A stretch of 64,000 bases of DNA from Levilactobacillus yonginensis (GTDB lineage: Bacteria; Bacillota; Bacilli; Lactobacillales; Lactobacillaceae), in assembly GCF_003946265.1 (NCBI RefSeq), contig NZ_RHNO01000001.1:1-64000 (forward strand), given 5' to 3'. This document shows positions 7,282 through 17,183 of the stretch, piece after piece. Both the position numbers and the translations under genes were made by a program. The notes below the pieces were generated by a model, which had not been told where the DNA came from, did not search any database, and was given only the letters and a program-made list of their open reading frames with translations. The stretch's first letter is position 1, and each line of letters starts with the position of its first letter.

Positions 7282-8625
7282 TTGAAAACTAAATTATCCG
7301 GTCGCGAGTTACTCATCATTGGGATGATGCTCTTTGGCCTCTTCTTCGGTGCCGGTAACCTGATTTTTCCGGTCTTCTTGGGACAACAGGCTGGGCATCA
7401 CGTCTGGACGGCAGTTATTGGCCTGTTGTTAACGGGAATTGGCCTGCCACTCCTAGGGGTCGCAGGTATCGGCTTAACTCGTAGTGAGGGGGTCTTCGAC
7501 CTAGCAACGAAGGTCAATCGACCGTTTGCCTACGTCTTCACCATCCTCCTTTACCTCACCATTGGACCGTTCTTTGCTCTGCCACGACTGGCGACGACGT
7601 CCTTCCAAATTGGTTTAGCACCCTTTGCCAGTCAGGGGGCCCAACCCGCTGTTCTGGCTATTTTCTCCGTGATTTTCTTCTTCACCGCTTGGTGGCTGGC
7701 TCGAAATCCCGGCAAGCTCATGGTCTACGTTGGGAAATGGCTGACGCCAACCTTCCTAATTCTACTAGGTATCCTGTTGCTTGCCGCCTTTATCAAACCT
7801 ATGGGGGGCTTTGCCGCCGCTGCCCGTGGCACCTACATTACCGAGCCAATTCTCAGTGGGTTCACCGAGGGCTACAACACCATGGACGCCCTCGCCTCAC
7901 TGGCCTTTGGTATCGTCATCATCAATAGTATTCGTGCCCTTGGCGTCACTGAACCCGGCCAAATTGCCCGTGACGTCATTAAAGGGGGGACGATTAGTAT
8001 CGTCCTCATGGGCCTGATCTATACGCTGCTAGCCTTAATGGGAACCATGAGTGTTGGGAAATTCTCACCAGCCGCCAACGGGGGCATCACCCTGGCTCAG
8101 GTGGCCGCCTATTACTTCGGTACCTTTGGTAACGCCCTGTTGGCATTGATTGTCATCATTGCCTGCCTCAAGACGGCTATTGGCCTGATTTCAGCCTTTG
8201 GGGATACCGTGCATGAAATGTTTCCGCGGATACCCTACGCTGCTTTGATTGCAGCGGCCAGCATCCTGCCCTGCTTGTTTGCCAACATTGGACTGACCAA
8301 GCTCATTACCTACTCAACACCGGTCCTCATGTTTCTCTACCCGCTGGCCATCGTGTTGATCTTCTTAGCAGTTCTATCACCGATTCTGGGAACGTCCCGT
8401 TGGTTATTTGGAACCAGCACCCTGATTACCTTAATTCCAGCCATCTTCTCCGCAGTAGCCGCCTTACCGGCTAATCTGCAGCAAACCGGTTGGGGTCACG
8501 CAATAATTAGCCTCAACGACCGGTTACCCTTTGCAGCAGCTGGGTTTAGCTGGGTTGTCCCAGCACTACTAGCCATTGCCCTTGGCTGGCTACTTGGTCG
8601 TCTGTTTGACAAATCAGTGGGTTAA
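7282..8625 (+). CDS. brnQ: Branched-chain amino acid carrier (LIVCS family)
   Basis: Sodium- or proton-coupled importer of Leu, Ile and Val, 447 aa with about 12 membrane helices. The N-terminal LLIIGMMLFGLFFGAGNLIFP signature (residues about 10-30) is diagnostic for BrnQ. The start is TTG at 7282, placed by the conserved N-terminus; the upstream AGAAAG is a weak and distant ribosome site, so expression may be modest. No T-box or other attenuator is visible upstream. Confident at family level. Confidence 0.93.
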   Translation: MKTKLSGRELLIIGMMLFGLFFGAGNLIFPVFLGQQAGHHVWTAVIGLLLTGIGLPLLGVAGIGLTRSEGVFDLATKVNRPFAYVFTILLYLTIGPFFALPRLATTSFQIGLAPFASQGAQPAVLAIFSVIFFFTAWWLARNPGKLMVYVGKWLTPTFLILLGILLLAAFIKPMGGFAAAARGTYITEPILSGFTEGYNTMDALASLAFGIVIINSIRALGVTEPGQIARDVIKGGTISIVLMGLIYTLLALMGTMSVGKFSPAANGGITLAQVAAYYFGTFGNALLALIVIIACLKTAIGLISAFGDTVHEMFPRIPYAALIAAASILPCLFANIGLTKLITYSTPVLMFLYPLAIVLIFLAVLSPILGTSRWLFGTSTLITLIPAIFSAVAALPANLQQTGWGHAIISLNDRLPFAAAGFSWVVPALLAIALGWLLGRLFDKSVG

Positions 8626-8734
8626 CTGACAATCCAATGGTTTTATCTCCCCTTTTACCCCAACTTCTGTTAAAATAAGAGCAAGCTATAACCAAAATCT
8701 CATACTCTCATTTAAACGAAACGAGGTAATTCGG

Positions 8735-9001
8735 ATGACCGATACAAAGTACCCAGTCACCCCGCTTAAAATTGGCGTACCAATTCTGACGGTGGTGCTC
8801 TTACTAGCTATGTTATTTCTTCAAGACCCCGTTACTGTCGCGTTTTTATGTTTTAGCTCACTAATTACTGCTATGCTTCACTTTAACGTCTTTGAAAGTA
8901 CTGCTGACAAGAGTCCTTTGAACCGGATCGACCTTGGCATTCAAGTTGCCTTTCTGGTTCTATCCGTCGTCCGGGCCTTGGCCATGGGCGGTCACCCTTA
9001 A
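8735..9001 (+). CDS. Small membrane protein of unknown function
   Basis: 88 aa with two or three hydrophobic segments (about residues 13-28, 34-48 and 68-82) and a short polar linker. GAGGTAA precedes the ATG by 6 nt, and a clear terminator follows at 9007, so it is a self-contained gene. I do not recognise the family. Confidence 0.75.
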   Translation: MTDTKYPVTPLKIGVPILTVVLLLAMLFLQDPVTVAFLCFSSLITAMLHFNVFESTADKSPLNRIDLGIQVAFLVLSVVRALAMGGHP

Positions 9002-9006
9002 CAGCT

Positions 9007-9047
9007 AGGTTTCGCTATCCACCAACGGATAACGGAACCTTTTTTTA
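9007..9047 (+). terminator. Intrinsic terminator
   Basis: Long imperfect stem AGGTT..CG..TATCC / GGATA..CG..AACCT followed by eight T. Confidence 0.88.
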
Positions 9048-9114
9048 TGCCTAGATTTTACCTAGCGTCAAACTATGCTAAACTCTGGTAAACCACCTTG
9101 AAAGGACCGTAACC

Positions 9115-9804
9115 ATGCTAAAATACGCTATCTTCGACCTCGATGACACCCTGCTTGATTTCACCCGCGGCGAAAATGAAGGCATTACCCATTTGCTAAA
9201 AAAATACGGCGTGACTGATATTCAAGCTGGATTTAAGACCTACCTGAATATCAATCACGCCGTCTGGCAAGCTATTGAGCAAGGCGCCCCCCGTGAGCAA
9301 TTACTAAATGAGCGGTTCACGCGAACCTTTGCTGCCATGGGCCTAGCTGTGGATGGTGCCACCGTCGAAGAACAATACAACGTCATTCTCGACCATAATT
9401 ACTATATCCTAGCTGGTGCGGACTCCCTATTACAAACGCTGCGGGCCGCTGGACTGACACTCGTGGTCGCCACCAACGGTACCAAATCCATCCAGTTGAA
9501 CCGCTTAAATGGCTCCGGCCTCCGCCAACACTTTGATAGCCTCTTCATTTCTGAAGATATCGGCTACACTAAACCAGACAGTCGTTTCTTTGCACCTATT
9601 TTTCGCCATTATCCAGACCTCACATCAGCGAACACCCTAATGATCGGTGACCGCCTCCAGTCTGATATTTTGGGTGCACGCAACGCTCAGCTCCACAACG
9701 TTTGGTTCAATCCGCAGCATCACGTCAACCAGCTCGACTTCCAACCAACTTACGAAGTAACGAGCTACCGGGACCTCCAACAGCTGTTACTCGCAGAAGT
9801 CTAG
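9115..9804 (+). CDS. yjjG: HAD-family pyrimidine 5'-nucleotidase, YjjG-type
   Basis: 229-aa haloacid dehalogenase-type phosphatase that dephosphorylates (non-canonical) pyrimidine nucleotides. Motif I is FDLDDTLLDF (residues about 7-16, nucleophile and acid Asp), motif II VVATNGTK, the motif III lysine lies in ISEDIGYTKPD, and motif IV is MIGDRLQSDI. The helical C1 cap falls between motifs I and II, as in YjjG. Its TAG stop shares the palindrome CTAG with the stop of the convergent antitoxin-like gene. Confidence 0.9.
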   Translation: MLKYAIFDLDDTLLDFTRGENEGITHLLKKYGVTDIQAGFKTYLNINHAVWQAIEQGAPREQLLNERFTRTFAAMGLAVDGATVEEQYNVILDHNYYILAGADSLLQTLRAAGLTLVVATNGTKSIQLNRLNGSGLRQHFDSLFISEDIGYTKPDSRFFAPIFRHYPDLTSANTLMIGDRLQSDILGARNAQLHNVWFNPQHHVNQLDFQPTYEVTSYRDLQQLLLAEV

Positions 9805-10052
9805 CCCCATTCGACCTGATCGGTCCGCAAATTGGTCAGATTGATGCGACTATTTTGCTTAATCGGTGCTGCTGGTGCCTCTAAGAAAGCCAATTCGGAC
9901 AAGGCCTGCCATTCCTGCAAAGGTAAAACTACGGCCGCGTGCTCATCCCGTTCGTCCGTCGGCGTAATCAAAATAGTTTCCTTAAGCTGATGGACCGCTG
10001 ACAAAATTTCTAGAAAGTCTTCCTGTGCCGCTACTGGTGAATATTGTTTCAT
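9801..10052 (-). CDS. Phd/YefM-like antitoxin-type protein, orphan
   Basis: 83 aa. The N-terminal part follows the Phd/YefM pattern: a short helix (QEDFLEILSAVHQ), then a beta strand ILITPTDERDEHAAVVLPLQEWQALSEL. In the family this is the DNA-binding dimer, with a disordered toxin-binding tail. No RelE/YoeB or Doc toxin follows, because the downstream side is the convergent yjjG. It is therefore either an orphan or a regulator derived from an antitoxin. The start is supported by AGGGGGAG upstream. Family assignment is from pattern only. Confidence 0.6.
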   Translation of the reverse strand: MKQYSPVAAQEDFLEILSAVHQLKETILITPTDERDEHAAVVLPLQEWQALSELAFLEAPAAPIKQNSRINLTNLRTDQVEWG

Positions 10053-10072
10053 GTTAAAACTCCCCCTTAAAA

Positions 10073-10116
10073 TTAAAAACGCCCGTTAGCGCAGTTGAAG
10101 ACTAACGTTAACGGGC
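10073..10116 (-). terminator. Intrinsic terminator of the 10137-10526 gene
   Basis: GCCCGTTA/TAACGGGC 8-bp stem with a T-rich tract on the minus strand. Confidence 0.8.
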
Positions 10117-10136
10117 AGCGATTCATTTAATGTATT

Positions 10137-10526
10137 TTACCGGTATGGTGACCCCAGCAACGTTCCCAACAACACCGCAGCCAATAATAATTGACTACTA
10201 GTAAAGTACCACGCTTGACGGCGACCTAACGCCCGAACGGCACTAGGATACTGCCGTTGGCGACGCTCCACGCCAGCCATGACAACTGCTATCAAATCAA
10301 CCAATAACAGTAGGCCAACGACGCGTGCATTCAGCCAGGCCGGTTGCCAGAGGCCCACTACCACGTAGCTAAGGCCCACGTATAACAACCCGTGATAGAG
10401 AAATCGATTGCGGCTGACCCGCTCCGATGTGACCGCTTGTTGTTGCACTGCTCGTAACAATCGCTGATGTTGCCAGTGACTGCCTAACGTTAGCAGCACC
10501 CCGAAACTCAACAGACTTGTGTACAT
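10137..10526 (-). CDS. Membrane protein of unknown function
   Basis: 129 aa with about four hydrophobic segments (roughly residues 1-16, 46-62, 68-86 and 108-124) and basic connecting loops. AAGGGGAG lies upstream of the ATG, and it has its own terminator. I do not recognise the family. Confidence 0.7.
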   Translation of the reverse strand: MYTSLLSFGVLLTLGSHWQHQRLLRAVQQQAVTSERVSRNRFLYHGLLYVGLSYVVVGLWQPAWLNARVVGLLLLVDLIAVVMAGVERRQRQYPSAVRALGRRQAWYFTSSQLLLAAVLLGTLLGSPYR

Positions 10527-10856
10527 TGTAAAAACTCCCCTTGTTTCAAGTAATGCCCCGACATCACTTGCCCCGATATTAGATGGCTCTGGGAATATTT
10601 TACCAGACTTCGCAACTAAATGATTAGCTACGCAAAGTCAGTGGTACCCTGCTTACTGATAAATAAGCTGCACCACCGTTTGTTGCCGTTATCTAGGGGT
10701 GGCGTAATCACTTGCCAGCCAACCGTTTAACGTTGTCTCACTACATCCCCTACCTTACCGAAGTTATGTTGAAATCTTGCAAAGAATCAGTAAAGATTGT
10801 GTGTCCCTTTTATTAATATATTAATATCACGTGTTAATTAATAATTATTAATAATT
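10527..10856. other. Gene-free stretch with an AT-only island
   Basis: No coding sequence is seen. The last part (about 10813-10860) is almost purely A/T apart from one CACGTG. It abuts the mnmG terminator. Such a tract could be bendable or easily melted DNA, but I see no specific site in it. Confidence 0.5.
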
Positions 10857-10890
10857 AAAAAAGGACTGAGACAACTGTCTCAGTCCTTTT
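10857..10890 (-). terminator. Intrinsic terminator of mnmG (works on both strands)
   Basis: GGACTGAGAC/GTCTCAGTCC 10-bp stem, 4-nt loop, flanked by A-run and T-run. Confidence 0.9.
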
Positions 10891-10908
10891 GTGCTACTTC
10901 AGCCAACC

Positions 10909-12819
10909 TTAATCGACCTTAGCAATTTTTCCCTGTTCAATGTAGACACTCAGGATAGCAATATCGGCAGGATTGACCCCACTAATACGGCTGGCCTGTG
11001 CCAACGTTTCTGGTTGAATTTTCTTCAGCTTCTGGTGTGCCTCAGTTGCGAGACCATCAATGGCATCGTAATCGATCTTGGCTGGAATCGCCTTGGCTTC
11101 CATCCGCTTCAGCTTGGCCACGTTCTCTTCGGCCTTCTTGATGTAACCAGCGTACTTCAGGGAGATCTCGATCTCCTCAACGATGTGCCGGTCTAACGGT
11201 TGGTCTGGCGCTGGCATGAACCGCAACAACGTTTGGTAGTCCACGTATGGCCGCCGCAAGAAGGCAGCTGCTAGCACGCCATCCTGCAGGGGCTTGTCAC
11301 CGTGGCTCTGAACAAACGCGTTGATGTCATCCCCTGGCTTGATACGAATGCTGTTTAACCGGTCAATTTCGGTCTTGAGCATCGCTTTCTTAGCCAAGAA
11401 GGCCTCGTAGCGTTCATCACTGATCAATCCCAGCTCATGGCCCTTAGCAGTCAAACGTAAATCAGCATTATCGTGCCGCAAAATCAAACGATATTCGGCC
11501 CGACTCGTCAACAGGCGGTATGGTTCGTTAGTCCCCTTGGTGACCAAGTCATCGACCATTACACCAATATAGGCGTCAGAACGCTTCAGCGTGAAGCCAG
11601 GCTTGCCCTGAGCCCGTAAACCGGCGTTGATTCCGGCTAACAGTCCTTGACCAGCAGCTTCTTCGTAGCCGGATGTTCCGTTTGTTTGTCCAGCCGTAAA
11701 CAAGTTCTTCAGTGGTTTCGTCTCCAGGGTTGGCCGTAATTGATATGGTGAAACGACATCGTATTCGATGGCATAACCCGGCCGCATCATTTGGGCATCT
11801 TCTAACCCTTTGATGGAATGCAAAATCTTCTGTTGAACTTCTTCTGGCATCGACGTTGATAGTCCCTGAACGTACCATTCATCAGTCTTACGACCTTCTG
11901 GTTCAAGGAAGAGTTGGTGCCGGGGCTTGTCAGCAAACCGAACGATTTTGTCCTCAATGGATGGACAGTAACGGGGGCCAACCCCCTCGATCACACCGGT
12001 GAACATGGGTGCTCGGTCTAAGTTTTCTCGAATAATATCATGCGTTTTGGCGTTCGTGTAGGTCAACCAGCATGACAACTGATTCTTCAGATCCAGGTAG
12101 GCACTGTCGGGCGTGGTGAAACTAAAGTGGTTAGGTTCCACGTCGCCGGGCTGTTCTTCCGTTTCATCGTAATGGATCGTATTGCCATCAACCCGTGGTG
12201 GCGTCCCGGTCTTAAACCGTTCCAAGTCGAAACCGTACTTAGGCAGGTTCGCCGTCAGCTTAGTCGCTGGTTGCGAGTTGTTAGGCCCGGAAGAGTACAT
12301 TAATTCACCAATGATGATTTTACCGCGGGCAGCCGTTCCAGCCGCAACGACCACAGCCTTGGCACTGTAACGGGCCCCCGTATTAGTGATAACACCGTGA
12401 CAGACGCCATCTTCCACGATTAAATCATCGACGATTCCCTGCCGCAAAGTCAGGTTAGGTTCGCGTTCCAAGGTGTGCTTCATTTCAGCGTGGTAAGCGT
12501 GCTTATCTGCCTGTGCTCGTAAGGCACGGACAGCTGGGCCCTTCCCCGTATTGAGCATCCGCATCTGAACGTAAGTCTTGTCGATGTTTTGGCCCATCTC
12601 GCCACCTAAAGCATCAATTTCACGGACAACGATCCCCTTGGCTGGACCACCCACGGATGGGTTACATGGCATAAATGCCACCATATCAAGATTGATCGTC
12701 ATTAACAGGGTCCTATTCCCCATCCGAGCGGCGGCTAAGGCTGCTTCACTACCAGCGTGACCGGCACCAACGACGATAACGTCGTAGTCCTCTCCGGGAT
12801 ATTGCTTTACTTCAGTCAA
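10909..12819 (-). CDS. mnmG: tRNA uridine-5-carboxymethylaminomethyl modification enzyme MnmG
   Basis: FAD-dependent subunit (GidA) of the MnmE-MnmG complex, which installs the (carboxymethyl)aminomethyl group on wobble U34 of several tRNAs. 636 aa, normal length. The FAD dinucleotide fold is [22 protein letters not shown] (residues about 13-34). The MnmG signatures [14 protein letters not shown] and [18 protein letters not shown] are intact. It follows mnmE by 63 nt, and the two are almost certainly one transcript. Confidence 0.98.
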   Translation of the reverse strand: MTEVKQYPGEDYDVIVVGAGHAGSEAALAAARMGNRTLLMTINLDMVAFMPCNPSVGGPAKGIVVREIDALGGEMGQNIDKTYVQMRMLNTGKGPAVRALRAQADKHAYHAEMKHTLEREPNLTLRQGIVDDLIVEDGVCHGVITNTGARYSAKAVVVAAGTAARGKIIIGELMYSSGPNNSQPATKLTANLPKYGFDLERFKTGTPPRVDGNTIHYDETEEQPGDVEPNHFSFTTPDSAYLDLKNQLSCWLTYTNAKTHDIIRENLDRAPMFTGVIEGVGPRYCPSIEDKIVRFADKPRHQLFLEPEGRKTDEWYVQGLSTSMPEEVQQKILHSIKGLEDAQMMRPGYAIEYDVVSPYQLRPTLETKPLKNLFTAGQTNGTSGYEEAAGQGLLAGINAGLRAQGKPGFTLKRSDAYIGVMVDDLVTKGTNEPYRLLTSRAEYRLILRHDNADLRLTAKGHELGLISDERYEAFLAKKAMLKTEIDRLNSIRIKPGDDINAFVQSHGDKPLQDGVLAAAFLRRPYVDYQTLLRFMPAPDQPLDRHIVEEIEISLKYAGYIKKAEENVAKLKRMEAKAIPAKIDYDAIDGLATEAHQKLKKIQPETLAQASRISGVNPADIAILSVYIEQGKIAKVD

Positions 12820-12882
12820 GATTCTTTCCCTCCATGTCCGGTTACACCTGCGTATAACCAGACGGTCTTATGTGTTTTATTG

Positions 12883-14277
12883 TTATTTACCTAAACAGAA
12901 CTGACTAAACAGCTGATCTAACAATTCATCTTGGTAGCTGTCCCCGGTGATTTCACCTAACAGATCCCAGGCACGGGTCATATCAATTTGAACCAAGTCG
13001 ACAGGCATCCCCGCCGCAATCCCGTGTTGGACGTCATCCAACGCCGCACTGGCTTGATGGAGCAGCCCAATGTGCCGAGCGTTCGTGACCATCACGGTGT
13101 TTTGACTAGACTCGATTCCTTCATCAAAGAACAGGTGGGCAATGGTCGTTTCCAACTCATCCATCCCGGTGCTCTGCAGGATCGAGGTCCCAATCAGCGG
13201 ACTGTCACCAGCCGCTACCTTAACCTCGGCCATGTCGAGCTTCTCTGGCAGGTCCGTTTTATTTAAAATTAAAATGCGTTGGGTGTCAGCCGTGGCCTTC
13301 AAAAGTTCACGGTCCTCAGCGGTCAACGGTTCACTCGCGTTCAGCACCAACATGACTAAGTCAGCCGTATTGATGGCTTTCCGTGAGCGTTCGACCCCAA
13401 TTTTTTCGACCTTATCCTCAGTATCTCGGATACCAGCCGTATCGATCAATTTCAAAGGCACGCCCTTAACGTTCACGTATTCCTCAATCACGTCACGGGT
13501 AGTCCCAGCAACGTCGGTCACAATCGCCTTGTCCTCATGTAAGAGGTGGTTCAACAGGCTCGACTTCCCCACGTTTGGCCGACCCACGATGGCAGTAGCC
13601 AATCCTTCACGTAAGACCTTCCCCTGCTTCGCCGTTGAAAGTAAGACCTTGATCTGCTTTTGAACCTCTTGGGCCTTCTCTAGCAGCATCTTAGTCGTCA
13701 TCGTTTCCACGTCATCGTATTCAGGGTAGTCAATATTAACTTCCACTTGAGCCAAAGCATCTAGGATATCTTGACGCAAGTTACGAATCAATTTAGACAA
13801 GTCTCCGTCTAATTGGTCTAAAGCTACCTTCATTGACTTGTCCGTTTTTGCCCGAATCAAATCCATCACAGACTCTGCCTGTGTCAAATCGATTCGGCCA
13901 TTCAGGAAGGCGCGCTTGGTGTATTCACCGGGTTCAGCCAACCGTGCACCGTAGCTCAAACACAACTGGAGAATCCGGTTCGTGGCCACAATTCCTCCGT
14001 GACAATTGATTTCAATGATGTCTTCCTTGGTGTACGTCTTTGGTGCCCGCATCACGGTCGCCATGACTTCATCAACCTCTTCGCCATCTTCAGGGTCAAT
14101 GATGTGACCGTAGTGAATCGTGTGACTCGCTGCCTTAGTCAGATTGGCGCCCTTAAATAGCTTAGCGGCAACGCTAAAGACTTCCTCACCGCTCAACCGA
14201 ATAATGGAGATCCCCCCCTCACCAGGTGGGGTAGAAATTGCTGCAATCGTATCAAACTCTGTTGTGGTGACTGCCAT
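12883..14277 (-). CDS. mnmE: tRNA modification GTPase MnmE
   Basis: Homodimeric GTPase partner of MnmG in U34 modification, 464 aa. It has an N-terminal tetrahydrofolate-binding domain, then a helical domain with an inserted G domain. G1 is [10 protein letters not shown]3 is DTAG, and G4 is NKTD. The C-terminal FCLGK carries the conserved catalytic Cys. RBS AGGAGG lies before the ATG at 14277. First gene of the mnmE-mnmG pair. Confidence 0.98.
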   Translation of the reverse strand: MAVTTTEFDTIAAISTPPGEGGISIIRLSGEEVFSVAAKLFKGANLTKAASHTIHYGHIIDPEDGEEVDEVMATVMRAPKTYTKEDIIEINCHGGIVATNRILQLCLSYGARLAEPGEYTKRAFLNGRIDLTQAESVMDLIRAKTDKSMKVALDQLDGDLSKLIRNLRQDILDALAQVEVNIDYPEYDDVETMTTKMLLEKAQEVQKQIKVLLSTAKQGKVLREGLATAIVGRPNVGKSSLLNHLLHEDKAIVTDVAGTTRDVIEEYVNVKGVPLKLIDTAGIRDTEDKVEKIGVERSRKAINTADLVMLVLNASEPLTAEDRELLKATADTQRILILNKTDLPEKLDMAEVKVAAGDSPLIGTSILQSTGMDELETTIAHLFFDEGIESSQNTVMVTNARHIGLLHQASAALDDVQHGIAAGMPVDLVQIDMTRAWDLLGEITGDSYQDELLDQLFSQFCLGK

Positions 14278-14566
14278 GAGTCATCCTCCTTTGATTTAAA
14301 AAATCATTTTAACTACTGAATAATCATCGCGATATCTTGATCACGACGTCCTTATGAACGGGAAACCATCCCCCTTATCAGGGACAACGGCCACCCGCTA
14401 CCACACTCTTTCAACCCGGGCGTATCATTTAACGCCATAAAAAAAAGCACCCACTCCACGCCACCTAACTCTGCGCGGATAAAGTACTTTCACTACTTTA
14501 TCGTAAACTTGATAAGAATGATTGTCTTCACTATAAGGGCAATCACGTCATTTGTCAAACAGAAAC
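14278..14566. other. mnmE leader/intergenic region with inverted repeat
   Basis: 289 nt between jag and mnmE. It contains GATAAAGTA/TACTTTATC (14478-14502, 9-bp arms, 7-nt loop) and, on the minus strand, a run of eight T about 30 nt further on that is not directly preceded by a matching stem. This may be the jag terminator region in an unusual form. No gene is seen. Confidence 0.45.
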
Positions 14567-15364
14567 CTATGCCGGTTCAATCACAACGGCCCGGTGCGGT
14601 TCTTTGCCCGCAGAATAGGTCGTCACGTAGCGATTCTTAGCTAGCACAGCATGAATCTGTTTCCGTTCAAACGATGGCATAGGGTCCAAATAAATGGGCT
14701 TACCAGTCGCCACGACCTCCCGAGCCGTATTCTCAGCCAAACGGGTCAGGGTCACCGTTCGCCGTTCCCGGTAGCCCGCAACGTCCAGTTCAATATCAAC
14801 GTGTGCGGCCCCGTTATGGTTCAAGAACAGCTGAGCCAGACTCTGCAAGGCGTTGATGGTCCGACCGTGCTTACCAATCAGTAACCCCTCTTTGTCCGTC
14901 GTAAACGTCAAGCGGACCTGCCGGTGAGCACTGCTCTCGACCTCCAGGGAGGCGTCGATCCCCAGCTGCTCAACAATGGTCGCTAGGTAGTCTTGCACGG
15001 CATCTACGGCCGCTTCACGCTGCTGACGTCGCTCTTCTGGCGTAACCGTCGGCTGTTCTTCAGTCGTCGTTGGGGCAACTGGGGCAGTAGCTACCGCTTC
15101 ACCCGCCGGCTCAGCCGTTGGTGTTGATGCGTGAGCTACCGAATAAGTTGCTGCAGTTGAATTTGCCGCTTTCACCGCTTGCTTTTCTTCCTCAGCCACG
15201 GGCTTTAACACCACATCCACCATGGCATCACGGCGACCAATTCCTAGTAGACCCTTACGCGGGGTTGCTACGACCTTAATCGCGACCTGGTCCCGTTCAC
15301 AGTTCAGCGCGGCCAGTCCCGCGGCAATCGCTGCTTCTTCCGTTTTCCCCGTAAAGATCGTCAT
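14567..15364 (-). CDS. jag: RNA-binding protein Jag/KhpB
   Basis: 265 aa with three recognisable parts. A Jag_N domain (about residues 1-50, VVATPRKGLLGIGRRDAMVDV) is followed by an Ala/Thr/Pro-rich linker (about 65-115), a KH domain (about 120-190, LLIGKHGRTINALQSLAQ) and an R3H domain (about 195-260, with R..H in RKQIHAVLAKNR). KhpB binds RNA with KhpA and influences cell division and elongation in Gram-positives. Its usual place next to yidC is kept, but here 556 nt with repeats separate them. GGAGGAA lies before the ATG. Confidence 0.93.
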   Translation of the reverse strand: MTIFTGKTEEAAIAAGLAALNCERDQVAIKVVATPRKGLLGIGRRDAMVDVVLKPVAEEEKQAVKAANSTAATYSVAHASTPTAEPAGEAVATAPVAPTTTEEQPTVTPEERRQQREAAVDAVQDYLATIVEQLGIDASLEVESSAHRQVRLTFTTDKEGLLIGKHGRTINALQSLAQLFLNHNGAAHVDIELDVAGYRERRTVTLTRLAENTAREVVATGKPIYLDPMPSFERKQIHAVLAKNRYVTTYSAGKEPHRAVVIEPA

Positions 15365-15489
15365 CGTTCATTCCTCCGTATCGTTTTCGCTAAAATTCAG
15401 TATACCATACTGCCCCGACACAACTAGCCATTGTCCTGATAAAAAATGGCTGGTCAGAAGGACAATTACGTACTCCCGCCTGACTAATT

Positions 15490-15529
15490 GCCAAATATGG
15501 GCTGGAACGGTGCGGGCCATATCTGACGG
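15490..15529 (-). repeat. RE1 repeat, short remnant copy
   Basis: On the minus strand this segment reads CCCGCACCGTTCCAGCCCAT followed by ATTTGGC. The 3' end of the RE1 copy at 54202-54333 is the same apart from one base. It is closed by CAGATATGG/CCATATTTG, so it folds as a stem-loop on its own. It lies 120 bp upstream of jag. Confidence 0.65.
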
Positions 15530-15650
15530 TCCCCTCGGCTCACACAGCATTTTGCTGACAACTAAATCCGGTATATATATTATCGGCTAGCCGTTATGAG
15601 GAACGTGAGTGACCCTTTCAGCAATATTTTAGACTGAACCTTAATCAAAG

Positions 15651-15829
15651 CCGGAGGATGCCAGGGATGCAGCCAGCTGTGGTGGTGGCGTTAACTGGTG
15701 GTTTCTACCAGTTTACACCACGGGCGACTTTGAAGACACACGGGCTTCGTGGCTTCAAATCGAGCGAGAAGACTGTTGGGCTTACCAGCCTGAAGCGTCC
15801 TCACAGCAGGCGAAATCCCTGGCAGCCGG
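15651..15829 (-). repeat. RE1 repeat, full copy A (candidate structured RNA)
   Basis: About 179 nt, homologous to 54202-54333. Terminal stem GCCAGGGAT/ATCCCTGGC closes the element. Inside are an 8-pair stem (GAGGACGC with GTGTCTTC), a hairpin TTTGAAG/CTTCAAA and a 7-bp hairpin AACTGGT/ACCAGTT found only in this copy. The core CTCGCTCGATTTGAAGCC is identical in both copies. It lies past the yidC terminator, and no ORF explains it. I do not recognise the family. Confidence 0.7.
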
Positions 15830-15868
15830 AGTGCGACCACTTTAGCTTTCAACCCATAATTAGGCATA

Positions 15869-15902
15869 AGAAAAGGGCCTGGAATGAATTCCCAGGCCCT
15901 TA
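15869..15902 (-). terminator. Intrinsic terminator of the rpmH-rnpA-yidC operon
   Basis: AAGGGCCTGG/CCAGGCCCTT 10-bp stem with T-rich tail on the minus strand. Confidence 0.88.
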
Positions 15903-15920
15903 AAATGCATTTATGTTTAA

Positions 15921-16763
15921 CTATTTACGCTTACTTTGCTTAGCACGACGAACAGCCTTTTTAACTGCCCGATCATGCGCGGCCTTTTCCCGGTTCTTCA
16001 CGTCGCGCTCTGCTTGAATCTTCCAGGGGTTCTGGATAAGCAAGGTTTGCCCAACTTGGAAAATGTAGGAAACGGTCCAGTAAAGTGACAGTGATGAGGC
16101 CACGTTCAGGGCAGTGAAGAAGACCACTACCGGCATCCCGACAACCATCATCGTGTTCATTGAACTGGACTCTGGGGCGGACTTCGTGGTTAACCACGAA
16201 CTAGCGAACGTTGCCAATGCGGCCAGGATCGGTAGGATGAAGTACGGGTCCTTGTGACCAAGTTGCAGCCATAAGAAACTCCCAGTACGTAATTCTGCCG
16301 TCCGCCAAATGGCTTGATACAGCGCCCAGATAATGGGCAATTGCACAACAGCTGGTAAACAACCCAACATAGGATTGATACCGGCTTCCGAGTACAGCTT
16401 TTGCTGCTCAGTCTGCAATTTCTGCATCGTCTCGCGATCCTTAGACGAATATTTCTTTTGCAGTGCTTTGAGTTGAGGTTGAACCTCTTGAGTCTTCCGC
16501 ATGCTTCGCGTTTGGAAGATCATCAATGGCATCAAGATAATCCGAATGATTACGGTAAAGATAATGATCCCAATACCGTAACTTCCACCGAACAAGTCGG
16601 CCAACCAGATAATCGCCCGGGAGAAGTTCAAGACGATCAGACCGTCCCACAACCCAGTACTTTGATTGGTGATTGGCTTGTTGCTACAAGCAGAAAGGAT
16701 AAAGACCAAACTCACAATGCCCAACATAAGTAGGGTACGTTTGTACTTTTTGACGTTTTTCAC
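15921..16763 (-). CDS. yidC: Membrane protein insertase YidC/OxaA
   Basis: 280-aa insertase that integrates membrane proteins alone or with SecYEG. The N-terminus is a lipoprotein signal with lipobox LSAC (Cys about residue 26), normal for Gram-positive YidC. Five helices follow, with the hydrophilic-groove Arg in IIRIILMPLMIFQTR, and a basic C-terminal tail for ribosome contact. The start is GTG 16763, two bases after the rnpA stop, with GAGGAA overlapping the end of rnpA, which implies coupled translation. Confidence 0.96.
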   Translation of the reverse strand: MKNVKKYKRTLLMLGIVSLVFILSACSNKPITNQSTGLWDGLIVLNFSRAIIWLADLFGGSYGIGIIIFTVIIRIILMPLMIFQTRSMRKTQEVQPQLKALQKKYSSKDRETMQKLQTEQQKLYSEAGINPMLGCLPAVVQLPIIWALYQAIWRTAELRTGSFLWLQLGHKDPYFILPILAALATFASSWLTTKSAPESSSMNTMMVVGMPVVVFFTALNVASSLSLYWTVSYIFQVGQTLLIQNPWKIQAERDVKNREKAAHDRAVKKAVRRAKQSKRK

Positions 16764-16765
16764 GT

Positions 16766-17122
16766 TTATTCCTCGCTAAAGTTGGAATCCAACAGTTTGG
16801 CTAGCTTCAACACGTGGATCATGCTGCTTTTCGCGTCGGGCATGGCAATGCCATCGGCTCGGGGACGAGCAATCACGAGAAAGTCCACATCCTGCTTGAG
16901 GTAGGGCTTTAACTCGAGGAGACTCTGCCGAATCCGACGTTTCACCCAATTACGGTGAACGGCGTTACCAATTTTCTTCCCGACGGAAATGCCGACCCGA
17001 AAGTGCTTCTGGTTAGGCTTTTCCATTGAGTACACCACGAATTGCCGATTGGCGACTGAATTCCTGGTTTCAAAGACCTGCTGAAATTCCGCTTCTTTCT
17101 TAATGCGGTAAGATTTTCGCAT
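16766..17122 (-). CDS. rnpA: Ribonuclease P protein component
   Basis: Basic 118-aa subunit of RNase P that helps the RNA subunit cleave pre-tRNA leaders. The RNR signature appears as [16 protein letters not shown], with the N-terminal [17 protein letters not shown] motif typical of the family. I start at ATG 17122, with GGAG six bases upstream; the two in-frame ATGs before it overlap that ribosome site. Sandwiched between rpmH and yidC in the standard order. Confidence 0.97.
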   Translation of the reverse strand: MRKSYRIKKEAEFQQVFETRNSVANRQFVVYSMEKPNQKHFRVGISVGKKIGNAVHRNWVKRRIRQSLLELKPYLKQDVDFLVIARPRADGIAMPDAKSSMIHVLKLAKLLDSNFSEE

Positions 17123-17183
17123 GTGCATCTCCAAAATTCTCGATTTACAGTCCGTGAGGGATTGGTGATCCAGTCACCCCGCA

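Noticed and set aside
10813-10860. AT-only tract before mnmG considered as a second replication origin element
   Set aside because: No DnaA boxes or iterons adjoin it; it lies beside a terminator.
14440-14500. Minus-strand AGGTGGCGTGG followed by a T-run, resembling a T-box
   Set aside because: The invariant T-box core GGTGGNACCGCG is not present and no specifier stem can be built; no aminoacylation or transport gene follows.
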